Under the pieces are notes generated by a model. That model ran no database searches and was not told where the DNA came from. It saw only the letters and a program-made list of their open reading frames with translations. From assembly GCF_965638725.1 (NCBI RefSeq), contig NC_134949.1, forward strand, positions 16,304,951 through 16,368,950: a DNA stretch of 64,000 bases, given 5' to 3'. Made by a program: the position numbers and the translations under genes. Positions 47,268-62,478 of the stretch are shown piece after piece. How positions within the stretch are numbered: the first letter of the stretch is position 1; the number at the start of each line of letters is the position of its first letter. The DNA comes from Aptenodytes patagonicus. Taxonomy: Eukaryota > Chordata > Aves > Sphenisciformes > Spheniscidae.

Positions 47268-50200
47268 GTATGTGTTTTGCTAAAGGTGATACCTTTTATC
47301 TGGTTACATGTATTTTGACCCTGCCTCTCTCATTTTCAATCTGTGGTATGTCCAGCCAAGGTAAAAGGTGGAAAGCACAACCTCAGCTGTGTGGAGAGTG
47401 CTAAAAAAAAAGATCCCTTCTCGTTGGTGATGCAAATCTTCAGCCACTGGAAAGGGCTCACATACCCTCGTGATGGAGCCTATGCTCCCTTGATGGCTAA
47501 AGTCCTGAATGATTGGGATCACGGGAACAGACTAGAATCTGAAAGGAATTTGAAATAGACCTGATAGATCTTAATTCTGATTTCACTTTAAAACCAAAGA
47601 TCAAAACAAGTGAGAGTGTTTTGGTTCCTAAATGTTGACTTGTTCAAAATAATTTTCAAAACTTCAAATTTTACACTACAAAACCAGAATCCAATCCAAT
47701 ATTAACTGCAAATTGCCTTTTTTATGATATGTTCTCATTTCACTAAGGGAAACATGGCTTTTTTTGTGCTTCGTTTGTATTCTGACTTGCTGTTGGACTC
47801 TCAGAACATAATTTAATGCAATTGATTCTAGAATATCTCCTTAGAGACTTCTAACTAGGTTGTTTTGCAAAAGCAAAATCAAACACTGAGAATGTTTGAT
47901 TGCTTTCTGTAGTTCATTTCTTCCCACGGGCAAAAGAAGTATTCATGGTACAGTTTGTAGTCTTGTTTAAAAAGTACAAGCTATTAAGCTGAATGGAAAA
48001 TATTAACTGATGAGTAGATTTTCCTTGCAGCAGGTAACAAAGAACATTTATCTATAATTTTTTCAAATATATGTATAATTTATTGCTAGCCATTGTCATT
48101 TTTCTGAGCCACTTGAGGGTTTCATTCAGGAATTTGGAGCAAAATGCTTTATTAAATGTTTTTCAAAACAATATTTCAGAATTCCCATTGTGCGGGATGT
48201 TCTTAAAATCAGTTTTATTCTTAGGCAGAACAAAAGCTATTCTGAATTTTTTTTCTTGCAGAGAATCTTGAGTTTCAGCCACTTCTGTCCTCTGTGTGAT
48301 CCCAGCCCATTCTCAGATCAACATCTGAGGCTAGCTTGCCTACAGCCCTTCCGCTTTACTTATGTCCCCTTTATTCTGTGAAAGCAAACAGACTCACATT
48401 GCGTTCAGGCAGATTCGCCGAGGTGCTGGTTGAGGGGATTGAATAACATCTGCTGGGGTTTCATTTCAATAAACACGGTTCTTTGTTAGCTGTTTCCCCT
48501 AACTTTGCAGTGCTGGGTGAGTTTGTCCAGCAGACCTCTTCTTCAGAACATTTCAAAACTTTTGGTCAGAAACAGAGATTCAACCAGCGTTTTTGCAGCC
48601 CTCTGTGACCGAAGCCGTGTAGGGATTGGCATATCATCTTTGCAGTGTACCCTGGAGGTATCAATCATATGCAGTCCATCCTAATAGCATCCGCCAGGAG
48701 AAAGGGTGCTGCTGTGATGTCTTTGGGACATCTAAGTGACGTTGCCATGGCTCGGCTCTGTGGCTCTGTGTGAGCTCTGCACTCCTGGAGGTTTTTTTAG
48801 GCAGTACAGAGGTATTTCCTTCCCAAGGGACAGAGCAGTGTCTGGGTAAATGGGGCAACAGTGAGTGACAGGGAGGGATCTTCTGCAAAAGTGCTACACC
48901 TTGACTGTGGCTGAAGATTTTGAAGTCTACTTTGGCAGACAGTTCAGCTGTGTCAGTATGGATTCTGTAGGCTCGGAAGCGTGGCCTGACACTCATAAGT
49001 GTCTTGTATTTGGAAAGAGACTGTGAGACTGAGTCTTGTAGGGATTTGTGGGTGAATGTGGCTGAAGGGGTTGATAGAGGGCAGAAATCAATCAGATTTG
49101 TTTGTTAGGATGTCCTTGAGGATTTTGAGTTGCTTTTTTGCCCAATGTATTTGTTCTTTGGGCTTACAGAGTCTTAGATGAATACCAGAGACACTAAGAA
49201 TGACTTGAAGGAGATTCAGTTTTAAATTGAAGTTTATACATTTCTGGACCAGATTTGCAACAGATCTGCTGGATTTTTAGGGCTTTTGTGTGGATTGCCT
49301 TATGTGGTCCAGGCATTTTTTTTCTGCCTGTATTCCACTTTTGAGTGTTTTAACAGTTCATTTCTTTATGGCCTAAATAAATTACACATTCAGTTGGGTT
49401 TTTTGTCTGTCCCCTGGCTCTAGAATACATTTAGAATTTCTGTAGTGATTTGTAAATTGTTCTGAAGTCCCAAAATTAAAGCAGCTTGTTTTGGAAAGTC
49501 CTGCTGGTGCAACCATTTTGCTTATGAACCCTGTGCACATTGCTGCTTGGTCAGGATTACCTTCTGTTTGTTTATTTTTTTAGACATAATTCTAAAAGTT
49601 CAGACTGGAAAAGATAATGCCCTGCCTACATTTCATCATGTATATATTTCAGCATAACTTCAGGGAAAATTTATGTTCCGGACTGAGAGGATCTGGGAGG
49701 TGGTAAGATGGTATCACCTGGATTCAACCTACCTCACTCTTTCGTTTGGTGGGTTGGTGAAAACTGTGGTATAGCAGAAGGCTCTTGAATTGGTGGATGT
49801 CTGTCAGAGCAGTGAATGAGAGTGACATCACTGTGTTTAAGTGTATACATTATGTCTCTGGTCTAAGAACATGGGAGACGGCTCTCCATGAGTGGACACA
49901 GTTATATGGTAAGAGCTTACTCCTGCGTGCCTGTGGCTGAATTTAATTCTGCATCAGCTCTCTTTGCATCTTTGAGTCAAATGTAGGAACCTCATCTGCA
50001 CGTGGTGAATGGTGGAGAATACAGTGACTACTAAGTAACAAAATACTCCACAGTAAATAGAAGCTCACTGAAAATATTATTTTTTCATCTCTGTTTGTAA
50101 TGTTCCAGCGTAGTATTCCAGAAATGCGTGGGAAATCATGTGTCTTTGCCGAGTTCAAAAGCTACACACAAAAGTATGATTTATTAAAAAGAGAATTATC

Positions 50201-52338
50201 TCATTGTATATTCCAAATTTCATCAGCACTGCAAACACTTTGTAGTTAGCTTTACTTAGAAGTATGTAGGCTTTAAAACAGAGCCTTAAGAGTCCCTATC
50301 TTTTTATCTTTTTAGAATGCTGAGCATCATTATACTGCTTTTTTTAGATTTTACCTCTGTGAATCATTGCGAGATTTTTTTATATAGGGCCAGGCCATGC
50401 AGAATTTGTCCTTAATCAGTCACAGTTCTGGTGGATGCTGATGGGACAAACTGCCCTTTTGGGGGACAGGGAGAGAGAAGCCCAGGGATTTCTGTGAGTG
50501 TGGCTCTGCCGCTGTCCATGACAGGCCTGTAAAAGAGGAGGGTGGGCAGAAGAGAGGGAGGCTTTAAGAGGCTTTAAGCAGTCCGGCATCATATTGGTGC
50601 CAAAAGCAGCTTGTTTTCATGGATGGATCAGTGATAGGAACTGGTCACAGCTCAACAAGTTGTCACATCTCATTGGAGCCTCAGTAACTGGCAGAGTGTG
50701 TGCTCTTACCCCTTCTTCTACTTCTCTGTCCCTCATTTGCGAAGTAAAATTCATTTGTGTTAATGACCTCTTTGCATTCCTCTTTTAATTAACTGGTCAA
50801 GAAAGTAGCATGAATGAAAAAATAAATGCTTGTGGGTGCTTTAGTTGGTAAGGAATCATGATTCAAATCAGAATTTAGAAATATAATTTTAAATAATAAT
50901 TAATAGAAATATGTAGTGGGTAGCATGAGTACTGGTGCTAAAGATATGACCACAAGATGTATATGTAGCACTTAGGGAATTAAAGAAGCAGTCAGTCCTT
51001 TCAGAGTATATCAGCAGTGTATATGAAGCCTGATTTCTCAAGACTGTGCCCTGTTCCCACTCTGTTGGTCTTAAACATGGGAGGAGACTCCATCTCTGCA
51101 CAATTAGAGAGCTCTAGCATACAATTCCTCCTAACATTTACTCCAGCTCTTCTTGCTCTCAGCTTTTTCAGTTGTAAGGAAACACAGATTCTGCACATGT
51201 TGTCTCTCATTTCATTAATTCTCCCTCGTTTGATATAAATGCCAGCAGAATTGCACACCTACATGCTTGCAGGTTACCTTGACAACACCACAGGAATATT
51301 CCTCAATGTCTCTGCACCATAAAGCTGCAGTAAAGCTGTAATCACCACTGGGTTATTGATACAAATTATTAATCATTTTCTGCCAGCTGTGTCTTATTGT
51401 CTTATTTGCATGGAGGAATGTCTCATATTATTCATAGCATAGCATTGAATTCACTGATTCACATTCGTAGAGCTCGGAGTAATTCTTAATCCACTGTACT
51501 TCTTTCTTCTGGTCCATTGTTACTGTTTTTTCTCTCCAGCTTGCTTCTACTGTAATTTGGGTATTTTTGTGAGAGAGGCATGTTTCTCCGGTAGTATGCA
51601 TAGTTTCTCTGTAATTCTGTGTGTCATTCTAGTAGAAGACCAACCCTGACCACTTTCTTGGTGGTCACAGTGACAGTCCAATTCTGTATTCTCTCTCTCT
51701 TTCTATTGCTCATTCAAGTAGATCTCTAATATTTCTTTTCTTCAACCTCAGGCTTGTCAGATGCTAAAATGGAGGCAAACAAAGATGCACTAGTATCAAA
51801 TGTTGTTTGTTCTTCATCGTTTAAGATTTATATACTTATATCTTGCTGTCTTCTTATTAATGCTAAGACAGTATGGAACATAACAGTTTAAAGGTTTATC
51901 TGGCCCTCCTAAGCTGTTTGTTTTTGCATACGTCTACTCTGTTTCTGGTATTTTATCTGGGGTTCCTTTACAAGTCTTTTCCTGTCTGGTGTTTTTCCTT
52001 CTGTATTTAAAAAATATTCTTGGCTCCTAAACAAAATTGCATCAGCTACAAGGATACATTTCCTCTTCTTAGCTCTATTGAGTAATCCAAATGTCTGATG
52101 TGATTTGCCTGAAGTAGTCCAAGGACATTCATCATGTGGATGAAACCAAGCAAGAATATTTCAGTTCTAAGTAATATAAATAATAAAGTGATAAAATAAA
52201 AGTAATTTTTACATTATAAGCACATGAAAATTTGAAGATTATAGCGTGATTCAAATATTATCTTAAGCATGGAGGTAGTTAGTAGTGGCCACTGTCATTA
52301 AAATATGGTTGTTAGTCCTAAGACAATTCTTGATTACC
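47268..52338 (+). other. ABCD2 intron 6, first part
   Basis: I looked for the next exon, expected to read RPYMSLGSLRDQVIYPDS, and did not find it. No other gene or named repeat is supported. Some moderately GC-rich stretches, such as 48500-48980, look non-random but match nothing I know. Confidence 0.5.
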
Positions 52339-52937
52339 TGTCGTGGTTTAACCCCAGCCAGCAACTAAGCACCACACAGCCGCTCGCTCACTCCCCTCAC
52401 AGTGGGATGAGGGAGAGAATTGGAAGAGTAAAAGTGAGAAAACTTGTGGGTTGAGATAAAGACAGTTTAATAAGTAAAGCAAAAGCCACGCACGCAAGCA
52501 AAGCAAAACAAAGAATTCATTCACTCCCTCCCATCGGCAGGCAGGTGTTCAGCCATCTCCAGGAAAGCAGGGCTCCATCACGCGTAACGGTTACTTGGGA
52601 AGACAAACGCCATCACTGCAAATGTCTCTCCCTTCCTTCTTCTTCTTCATCCAGCTTTATATGCTGAGCATGGTGTCATATGGTATGGGATATCCCTTTG
52701 GTCAGCTGGCGTCAGCTGTCCCGGCTGTGTTCCCTCCCAACTTCTTGTGCACCCCCAGCCTACTCGCTGGTGGGGTGGGGTGAGAAGCAGAAAAGGCCTT
52801 GACTCTGTGTAAGCACTGCTCAGCAACAACGAAAACATCCCTGAGTTATCAATGCTGTTTTCAGCACAAATCTAAAACATAGCCCCATACTAGCTACTAT
52901 GAAGAAAATTAACTCTATCCCAGCCAAAACCAGCACA
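52339..52937. mobile_element. LTR of the TGTCGTGGTTTAACC family, full length
   Basis: Starts TGTCGTGGTTTAACCCCAGC and ends CAAAACCAGCACA. It is the most complete of the three copies here. The flanking pentamers TTACC and ACTAC do not match, so no target duplication can be shown; mutation or recombination between copies would explain this. Confidence 0.82.
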
Positions 52938-55900
52938 ACTACTTTCTCGTTAGCATGTGGTCTGCTAGAGAAGTAGCCCAAATGAAGTGCTGTGCAAATA
53001 TGCCTATGCATACCTATATAGGTATCTACTCCCTTGCACACTGCATCAATCTGTCATACTTACTGTTATCCAGGTCATGGTGCTCCTTTTAAGTATATTT
53101 CCAAAGTTCACCACTTATCTGACAGATGAGAAAAAGGTCTGTGGTAGATGGCATTAACATGAAACGTAACATAACATACTTCAGTTATGCATACTATTTT
53201 GATATAGGTTTGCTTTAACAAATTGGCTGCTACTTTGTATCTTCTTTTTTCTTTTTTGAGATGAATCAATTCAAGACAGGTTAACTCAGTATTCTGCTGT
53301 TCATTAAAAATTGTGGCCTTGCATCTGAGAGGGCTGTTAGGCTATCCCCTCAGCTAGGACACAGCTTTTCCCACTTCATCTTACTGGCACTCATATAGAA
53401 ATGCTTGCACTTGTCCTTCCTGACTGAAGGAAGTCCTGTCTTGTCTCATCTAGAACAGAAAAGTTCTTGTCTTGCTGCCCTGTAGGTTAGCTGAAGCTTT
53501 GCCTGCCAGGATCACTGGGAGACCTCTCCGTTTCCACTGAAGGCTCACTCACAGCTGTAAAGTTTGAAGGTTTTTAATTAGGTCTACGCGCTGACTGATC
53601 ACAAGTAATGACAGTACCTCTTGGTAGCACATTGTGAACAAGATTCACCTACACTAATAGTCAGAGGTGGAAAATGGCTTTATGGATTAGCTGCTACTCC
53701 CTCTCAAGCCATGCAAAGTGCCTTCCTTACTGGCCAGACACAAGAGTCAGCTAATTAAAGCACAGCTTACAAGTGTTTTCTGCAAAGAGTTGCAGAAATC
53801 CCAGACTGAAGGCTTTAGTCAGCTTGCTGCATTGGGGTTTAGTTTAGATTTAACATGTATTTACATAAATCCAACACTGGTCTTAAAGGCTGCAGCTGAA
53901 CTGATGTTTGTGAAGGACTTCAGCATGCTCTAGGGTTTTGGTCCCTCAATCCCTTCAGATGGGGGCCTGTCTGGAGCAAGCTGTGGCTATGGGAGATACC
54001 AAGAGGACTAAATGTGGGTGAGGAATTGAGTTGTGTTGATGCATACTCAACTTGTACTCCATATGGAGACTAGTGCCTTTCCTAGTGGGCAGTTGTCTGA
54101 AGCACAGAAGCCAGTACCACACTTGATAAAAATTAAGACCCTTGTTGACAAGTTTGAATCTCCAGGGAAGTCCAGGCTTGATTTGATACAGAGGTTTCAG
54201 TATCATCTCTTATCTACTGGTGATAGTTGATAACAGTTTCAGTTGAAACAGGTTCTATTATTACCGCCTTCTGTATAGATGGATGGAGAGACTTCATTCT
54301 CCAGCCTCATGGAGATGGCTCACTTAAAGCACAATGTGGTCACTTGGTGCAAGCCAAGTCCCTTTTATTTGTGATGCATAAAAGAACTCGAACATTCAGA
54401 GGATTAGGATCCATTCAGTAACTCACTGCATTCCCACCAAGTCACAGATACACAGAGTTATAATGTTGAAGTGCTGTCAGCTGCATGGCTGATTAAATAC
54501 CATGATACGTATGCAACTAAAACGTGAAATCCATTCTTGTAATCAAAGCAGCATCCCTCCTATTTTGAATATTGCTTCAATACTAGGCACATAAATCTTG
54601 TTTTGGCTCCTGCACAAAAGTAGGTGTCACTAATATGCAGAACTTCCTCCATTTACATTCTTTTGAGATGTTTTTCTCAACGTTACAGAAGAGCTAAGTT
54701 TTTGTTTGCAAGGACGCCCAGTTACAGGATTTTTCTACTTGGATCTCTGGCAATCAGCTGCTCTGTGTTTTGTAATGTATTTTGGATACCATGTTCTTGC
54801 CAGCATGATGAGTCTGCAATGCTTCCACCCTCCACTTGCTTCTTTTGATGGGATTTTGAATATCAAAAGTCCTCATTCAGCACCAATAATTACGTGTTGC
54901 CTGTACCACCTTTCCAGGCATCTATGTATGTGCCAGACTGTTCATGGAATTTCATTTAAAAGCTGGGAAAACTAGGCTTTGAAATTTTTTTTAAGTACAT
55001 TGTCAGGTTAAGCTTGACAAACATTTTATAAATATGAAGTCACTAAAGAGATTATAAGAACTGAGTACGTGGCTGGTATTTGTAGGATCCATCCAGCAAA
55101 ACAACTGACAATCTATTTAATCTGTGCTAGGTTCATTTTGCTCAGACAAACAGCTCACTTGCCTTTAAAATTTAGTTCTGATAGCAGTGGGAACAAATTC
55201 ACCTACAGGTTAACTGAGATCGCTGTGTAACTTAGCAGTAGTATGGACAAACTTGCATGTTAGGGAGTAATCTGGTGGTTGCATTTACATGACCTAGTTT
55301 CTGCAGAGAAGTGCCATTACTGTGTCCAGCTTGAGCAGTTACCTCCAGCTTATAGCTCTACATTGCAGCTGTGCAACAAAGGATATCTGACAGATGAACA
55401 GAATGGCAAATGTTTACTATTTCAATAATATTTTACCTAGGAATGTCAAAAAACATGCTTCAAATGCCTTATGCATATCAAATTATGAGAAGCAACTTGG
55501 CTACATAACGCTGGGAAAAATAAACTACAAAATCTGGCTGACATAAAAAGCTGAGGGTTAAACCACAGCAATATGAAAAGACTGAAAGGGTGCTGGCTTT
55601 TGTGCAGGGAGGACAACTGAAAGCTCTAATAACAACTGTATCATCTTCCCTGGGAAGAAGTCCTTTCTCCTCCTTCTTACTACAGTTTTCAATCAGAAAC
55701 TCTCATTACAGTGCCCTATGCTTTTAAATATCCACATAGTAGACATAGCCAACACCTCCCTCTTGAGGAGAAGGTGGTAGTCCTTCCCATGCACTATAGG
55801 CTCTGCCTTTTGCCTGCCCCTGTGTCCTGGGCTCCAAAACTGTGTCCCAGCTCGAAGATGAACTGAACCTTCAGCCCTCTCCCAGCCTCTCCATGGTCTG

Positions 55901-56392
55901 CTCACTCAGACACATTTCTTATGGTCTAGTCCCGTGTTTGCCTGCCTGCAGGCTGAGGATCTCACCTTCTGTCCCTCCTCCAACTCACTCTGGTTTCCAA
56001 GGTAAATGTTTTATTCTGCATGGTGATTCTGTCCTGCGTTTCTTGGAGGCAATGCAGTATTTACTAGTAACTACCCACCTTCCAGAGAGAAGACTATTAA
56101 CTATTTTTGTATGCAAGTGTTCAACCCCCACCCCCAACAAGTTAAGACAATAAACTGTCAACACATGCACCAAAGGTAGAATTTGTCTATGTTCATTTAG
56201 GTAGCTAAAAGTTAGACATCCTTGTGTGAGCTTTATAATGAGTGAACTGTCTACCTCCAGAGGGTGATTCATTGTTGCCATGCACCAATGAAAGTGTTCA
56301 TTGTCAATCCCAGTAAGAAAGGTATTTGAACTCTGTAATGCATTAATTAAAATTCCTTTTATTAGAGATGAGGAATAAGTTGATAGCGTAAT
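52938..56392 (+). other. ABCD2 intron 6, second part
   Basis: No exon or named repeat seen. A 154-codon minus-strand open frame at 55985-56449 has no recognised family and runs into a CR1 fragment. Confidence 0.45.
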
Positions 56393-56826
56393 CACAAAAT
56401 CACAGAACGGTTGAGGTTGGAAGGGACCTTTGGAGGTCATCTGGTCCAACCCCTGTGCTCAAGCAGGGCCACCTAGAGCTGTTTGCCCAGGACCATGTCC
56501 AGACAGCTTTTGAGTATCTCCAAGGATTGAGACTCCACAACCTCTCTGGGCAACTTGTTCCAGTGCTTGATCACCCTCACAGTGAAAAAGTGTTTTCTGA
56601 TGTTCAGAGGGAACCTCCTGTGTTTCAGTTTGTGCCCATTGCCTCTGGTCACTGGGCACCACTGAGAAAAGCCTGGCTCCACCTTCTTTGCACCCTCCCT
56701 TCAGGTATTTATGTACATTGATGAGATGCCCCTGAGCCTTCTCTTCTCCAGGCTGAACAGTCCCAGCTCCCTCAGCCTTCCCTCATAGGAGAGATGCTCC
56801 AGTCCCTTCATCATCTTTGTGGCGCT
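56393..56826 (-). mobile_element. CR1 LINE 3' fragment
   Basis: Reads as the complement of a CR1 3' end: AATCACAGAACGGTTGAGGT at the terminus, then GGAAGGGACCTTTGGAGGTC, and on the minus strand [12 protein letters not shown]-like and [12 protein letters not shown]-like phrases with breaks. It is older and more divergent than the copies at 2534 and 63206. Confidence 0.85.
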
Positions 56827-59800
56827 TACATCCCATCAGCTGCTAGGAACCCAGCGTTGCGCAGCATCAGATGAACCTGTAGTCACAGCATGGCATGCTG
56901 CACTTGATCCCATCCATGCTAAGGTTTGTTGGCATTATGGTCTTTAGTGCTCTGATAGGATTTTCTTAGAAGTAAACAATTCCATTTATCATTTCTACTG
57001 TCAAGCAAAAGGATGTTAGCATGAGACTATGCTGCTTCACTTCAAGATAAAGACAAGGACACACAGGTGGTGTAATTGCTGATGCCAAGTGGGAGCTGCC
57101 TGCAGGCTCCTCCGTTATGATTAGCCAGCAAAGTTTATCCTGCAGCCAAGTGATAAGTGCAGCACAGCACAGGCCTGAAGGCCAATTTGTACGTGCAGCA
57201 CAGCCCAACACGGTGCAACAAAGTATAGCACAGGCCTGTGTGCACTCAGGTCAACTGTTATGTGGATCGCTATCTCCTCAATGCACAATAGTCTTCCAGT
57301 TCAGACCACTGCAGCTGTTTATCTTGTGTCCTAGAACAAACATCTAAGACACATGAGACCTACTGGAGGTACCAGTTCACTAGAGGACTCCACTGACTAC
57401 AAAGAGAGCCTGGGGTGACTAACTCAGACTTGGATGAGTAACTTTTAGGTGAAATAAGTCTCTTCTGCAAATAATGCTGAGTAGTCCCCAGAACACCGGA
57501 TTTTCACTTCTTTGTTTTTGAGACATTAATTATGTCATGGTCTCATGGGAGCATGTAGCAGGTGGGTTTCTTTCTGCAGTTCAGCATGTGTGCACTAGCC
57601 TAGCTTAGATGGGAGCATGTCTTTCCCAAGAGGAAAGGCTTTTCCAGACTTGTTTATCTGCCTAGCATTTTGCATTAATTATACCCTATCAATTTTAGTT
57701 TCTGCTAGAGATTACTCCAGCTCCCTTGTGGCCACTTCAGGTACCTATAATGCTTATAAAATGGCTATAATAATGTTCCATGTATCCATATACATGGTGC
57801 ATCTCTGTATTCTGCGCTGTCATGTTCTGTCCTGTGTAACGCGAAGTGTTTCACAGAGTATTAGAGAGGGAAGTCAGTGCAGTGTGTGAATTCCCACTTG
57901 TTGGCAGGGTGTCTCACTGGTGACACGCTATTGCTTTGGTATTACTTGCATATTCATATCCCAGTGCATGCAAAAAATGTTGCCATGGACAACTAAGCAT
58001 TGTAGAAACCCAGAACAGCCTCTGCTCTAGAGGCTTCACTGTCCACACTTCCTCTTCTCTGTGAAGTAAGGTGTCACTTCTCATCTGCAAAACCATGAAT
58101 AATTTGGGATCTTTCTAAAAGAGGGAAACTGCCTTGCTCATTGTGTTACATTGCTGTGATGAAAATCAGAAACACCTCTTAGGCTGGGGTATGCCTGGTG
58201 GGACTGGCAGGCTAGACTCTTGTCCAGAACAGCTCATTGTTCTTTCTTCAATCCATTGATCTTCATGATCATCCATCCAAATAGTCCTTTTATCATCAGG
58301 ACTGCCAGAGGTATGAAAAGACCAGGCCTACAAAAATTGGATGTTTAAGAAAAGGAGCGTATTTTTCCTTCATTTGTCTGGCCGGTTGATTTGATTCATT
58401 GCAGGAGGTATAATTATTTCAGATTGCATTAGCTGCTCGTATTTTGTAGAAATTGTCTGGGTTTTGTTTTTAATTATACCTGTGTTCTTGTGTTCTTTCT
58501 GTTGTCTCTGCCTATCACAAGATACAAATAGACCGAACTGGATAATTTTGTGAATTGTTCACCTTAAACTTTTATGCCATCTGACCAGTTCTAGTTATAT
58601 TGTAAGTGACCTTGGTAATGGTGAATAAGTAAATCATGAGATGAGATGATACCTGAGCATGAATAGCGCTTTAAATTAAAGGCTTCTTTTACCTTTCTGC
58701 TTATTATTTCCTGCCAGATTATTTTCTTGCAGAGATGTGCATAGCTTCTTTGCAAAGAAAGCCACAGTGATTAGTGTGATTTTTTCAGCCTTTGATATCA
58801 GATTCTAATTACATGCTTTGAAAATTTGGTCTTTCATACTGTACATTTTATTTCCTGTTAACTATGTTAATGGCTATAAGCTGATTACATTCCACTCTGG
58901 TAACTGATCTATCTGAAATATTTAGAGGATGTTCATGGCTAGTTCTGTATTAGTGGAGAGGAGAGTTCAGTGTAGGTTATTTTAAAGAGAGATCAATTAT
59001 TTATATCTTTAGAAGGGTTGCTGAAACTTTAGCTGGCCCTAAAATCCCTTGAACTAGATACAATGCAATAAACTGAGGCTGTTGCTTTTTTTAACATTTT
59101 GCTAAATATTATATTATTTATTATTTTTTAACTCTTTGGTGATACCACCTTCTGTGTGAGAGTAGTGGATGCAACACTACTTAAAAAGAACTTAATTCAC
59201 ATTCATTCAAGACACTTTATTTTCTCAAAGTTGTAGTGGTGGTGCCATCATTAGTTTTTTGCTGTTTATTTTATTAATGTCATCAAAGAACGATTAGGAA
59301 TCCAGATCACTTTACTTAGTGGAGGTTGGCATTTCTTGAGCATCACTGTTGATCAAGCTTTGCTGCTGTTGAAAACCGTGGAGTTTTTACTATTGACCTA
59401 AATCAGGAGCGTGGCAAGAGCTGGAGTTCTGCTGAGGTGGTTCCAGCCGAGGTATAACAGCACCTAAAAATTAGGATATTGGCACCAGCAAGGTGATGGA
59501 AAGTTCTAAATATAGGTGGATTCCGTAGATAGTCAGGCAGGGATTTAGGGCTTTTTGAAAATTATCCAAAAAACTTGTGTGGTAGGTAAAGGGAGCCACC
59601 TAGAGTTAATCCATAGGAATCTCTAAATATAAATGTATATCTGAACTCCTGCCTCTTACTGAAGTTTAGGTGTCAAACTGAGAGCTAAACGTTAAACCAT
59701 TTTATCTATAACAAGCCCGCTCCTGAGAGCAGGCACCTAAATAAGATTAGAACCCCCTTTAATATGTTTTTACAATGCTACTGAAGGATTAGGATAGTTA

Positions 59801-62478
59801 CTGCATTTTATCTTAAAGAACATTGGGAAAAAAAGGAATAACATAAATAATATATGGCACAAGGATTGATACTAAAGGCTCCTTCCTTCCAGTTGAGGAC
59901 TCTTACTGGTATAGTATGTAATTAGTCTCTTTCCAGTAACTGTCTCTTCAGACACATGATTCCTGCCTCTTAGCAGCAGTTTCCTTGCTTCAGTGGGAAG
60001 ATTAGAAGGTGCCCTCCCTTTGAATCCTCTTTAGCCTGGATGCTAGCCTAGAAAAATGGGAATCTGATGCCCTGCAAGCTGAGAAGAACTTAGCCTGAAC
60101 CCAGTTCTTGGAAGAGATTTGCTAAACAGTAGCTTGTCATACAGCCCCTCATCTTGAATCTCTAGTAGCTGCAGTGTTTTGTGCTGGACTTAAAACTGTT
60201 GCTTTCATATTCCATGCTGTACTGCACCTTCTGGGGAATTAGACAGCATTTGAGCACAGCTGTGTGAACTGTGCCCTTGGCTTTCTGGACTGGAGATTCT
60301 TCAGCGCAAGCACTGACTCCTTAAGATCTTCCAAGTTTCCTAGGAAGATACCTCCATGGCTGGAGCTTGGGCTCCAGTATCATCTTCTTGAATAGAGGTG
60401 CCTAAATTTGGAATACATTTTATTTTAGATGTCAAAGCAAGCACTCTGAATTGCACTCTGAAGCCATCCCAATCTCCTTTGAAAATTCAAGGTGCAATTT
60501 ATCTGAAAAGGAGAATCCCACGTAGTGTTCCCCTTTCTCTCTCCTACTTGGATATATTAGAGAGGCATCTTGTCAGCCAGAGACAGAAACTTAAAAGATG
60601 GGTCAGTCAAGAGTTTATGGTTGCATTACACATAATTTTCCCACGTAACTTTGCATATCTGTGAGAATAATAGTGCAATAATAACTGCAAACACACTTGG
60701 ACAGCAAATGGCAAGTCAGGTCCTGATTGCTCAGTCAGTGACACACAGATGGTTTCCAGAATCACAAGCCACATGTTTTTAGACTTTACCTTCCACAGAG
60801 GAAGTGTTATTCACAGCCTGTGCCAAGGAAGGCGACGTGAGCTTCCAACTGTACCTGGAAGCAGTTCCTTGGGCACATACATTGGACTAATATCCCTTAA
60901 CTTCTGATGCCAGCCACTTAATTAAGATATATTTTTCATCCCTTTCTTATTCCAAGGTGCTTAAAATTAAGACTCTGACCATTCAGATTGCTTTATAGAC
61001 TCTCAAAGTGCGTATTGATTAGTTGCTATAATTCTTTAAAATAATATTATGGATGTCAGAACAGGTTATCAATTCTGTCAGCACAGTTTATTTTGCATGG
61101 AAGATGAAAACACCTTTGAACACATTCAGGAAGTATTTGTACACATTTCAAGTGGATATGGCTTGTTCTGATTTTGGAACAGAGATTTCTTGACATCTAA
61201 GCACGTCATCTTCCTTAACTTGCTACCCAAAAGAGTGAAGCCCTCTGCTCTTCAAGACATCAGAGAATTACTAGATGTTAGCACTGCCTGGTTACAGTGT
61301 GCAGTGTTAATCTACAATCCCTTTGAATTGGCATTATACCTCTCTCTTTATGCCTAACAGCTCCAGCTGTGTGAGTCCTCTGTTTGGAAAGACAAGTGAC
61401 CGGTATGCACTCCAATATGTTTTGTAGCACCTGCCCCCTTCTCCCTGCCCCTATGATCGGCCCCTGCCGATCATATCATCGGCAACACTTGCCCTTCCTC
61501 CCCATATGATTTCTCTAATATTTTGCCAACATTGTACACAATGTCATGTGTCAATAGGGCACTGGGGAATTGTCCATACCACAGGCTTCAGACTGCAGCA
61601 CGTCTTGATATCATTGTTCTTTAAAGCCTGCACTGCAAGTGGGAAGCCGTAAGCCTTAGGGACGATGGCTTGTTACTAGCAGAATGAAGTTACCACTCTG
61701 CAAAGTGAAGCGCTAAGTGCACCAAACAGAAATTGGTGATGCAATAAAACCATCAAACTGACTGAAAAAAGATCAGTTTATGAGAACTGAAAGTGCCTCT
61801 TCCAAGAAGTGCCTTGAAATTCCAGAAAACCAGACAAGAATCAGTAAGTCTTCTTAGCTCTCTGGAGGTTTGATACCAAAGCTTTAAAAAAGGATTACTG
61901 ATCTTAAATCCTGTCTCTCAAAAACAGTGTAGGAATCTTTTTCCAGAGAGCAGAGAAAGAAAACAATTGCAGAGCTATTACCATCAAAGACATGACCTCT
62001 GCACAACAGAGGAGCTGCTTTTGGAGTCGGTGAGAGTGCTTTATTTGAGACTGGAATCCAGACACTCTGGCTGAAAGGAAAAACTCCATCAGAAATCAAT
62101 TAAGTCCAGTTAAACGCGAGTATTACTTCAGGACAAAAAGACTGCTTTTGTTGTTTGAACTGCTAAAAATTTAATGAAAACAGTATTTTAACAAGGAGCT
62201 TACTGCAAAGCCAAAATTTCACTGTTGCTGTATCCAGTTACCCATACTTCTGACTACTTAATGTCTAGCTATCACACACATGTAACCTCAATTACAATAA
62301 CATCTGATGTTTAACAGGTTTTAGTGTGTTTAACTTTGTGGCATCCATGGTAGGTAAGGAGGTTATTGTCTTCAAGATACGGATAGAAAAATCTGGTTTA
62401 GTATGAGATTATGAGAGTATGAGTTAGATGAGATGTCATCTAACTTTAGCACTTTAGCAGTTAGTTATCTAAGATAGT
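56827..62478 (+). other. ABCD2 intron 6, third part
   Basis: Largely AT-rich single-copy-looking sequence. No ABCD2 exon, RNA gene or named repeat was found. A small GATCGG/CCGATC inverted repeat lies near 61455-61475, and an inverted repeat GTTAGATGA/TCATCTAAC at about 62422-62443. Confidence 0.45.

Noticed and set aside
52334-52942. Target-site duplication around the third LTR
   Set aside because: Flanking pentamers TTACC and ACTAC differ at several bases, so no duplication can be claimed.
55985-56449. 154-codon minus-strand frame that at first looked transposase-like
   Set aside because: I could not match it to any transposase or other family, and its upstream end lies in a CR1 fragment.
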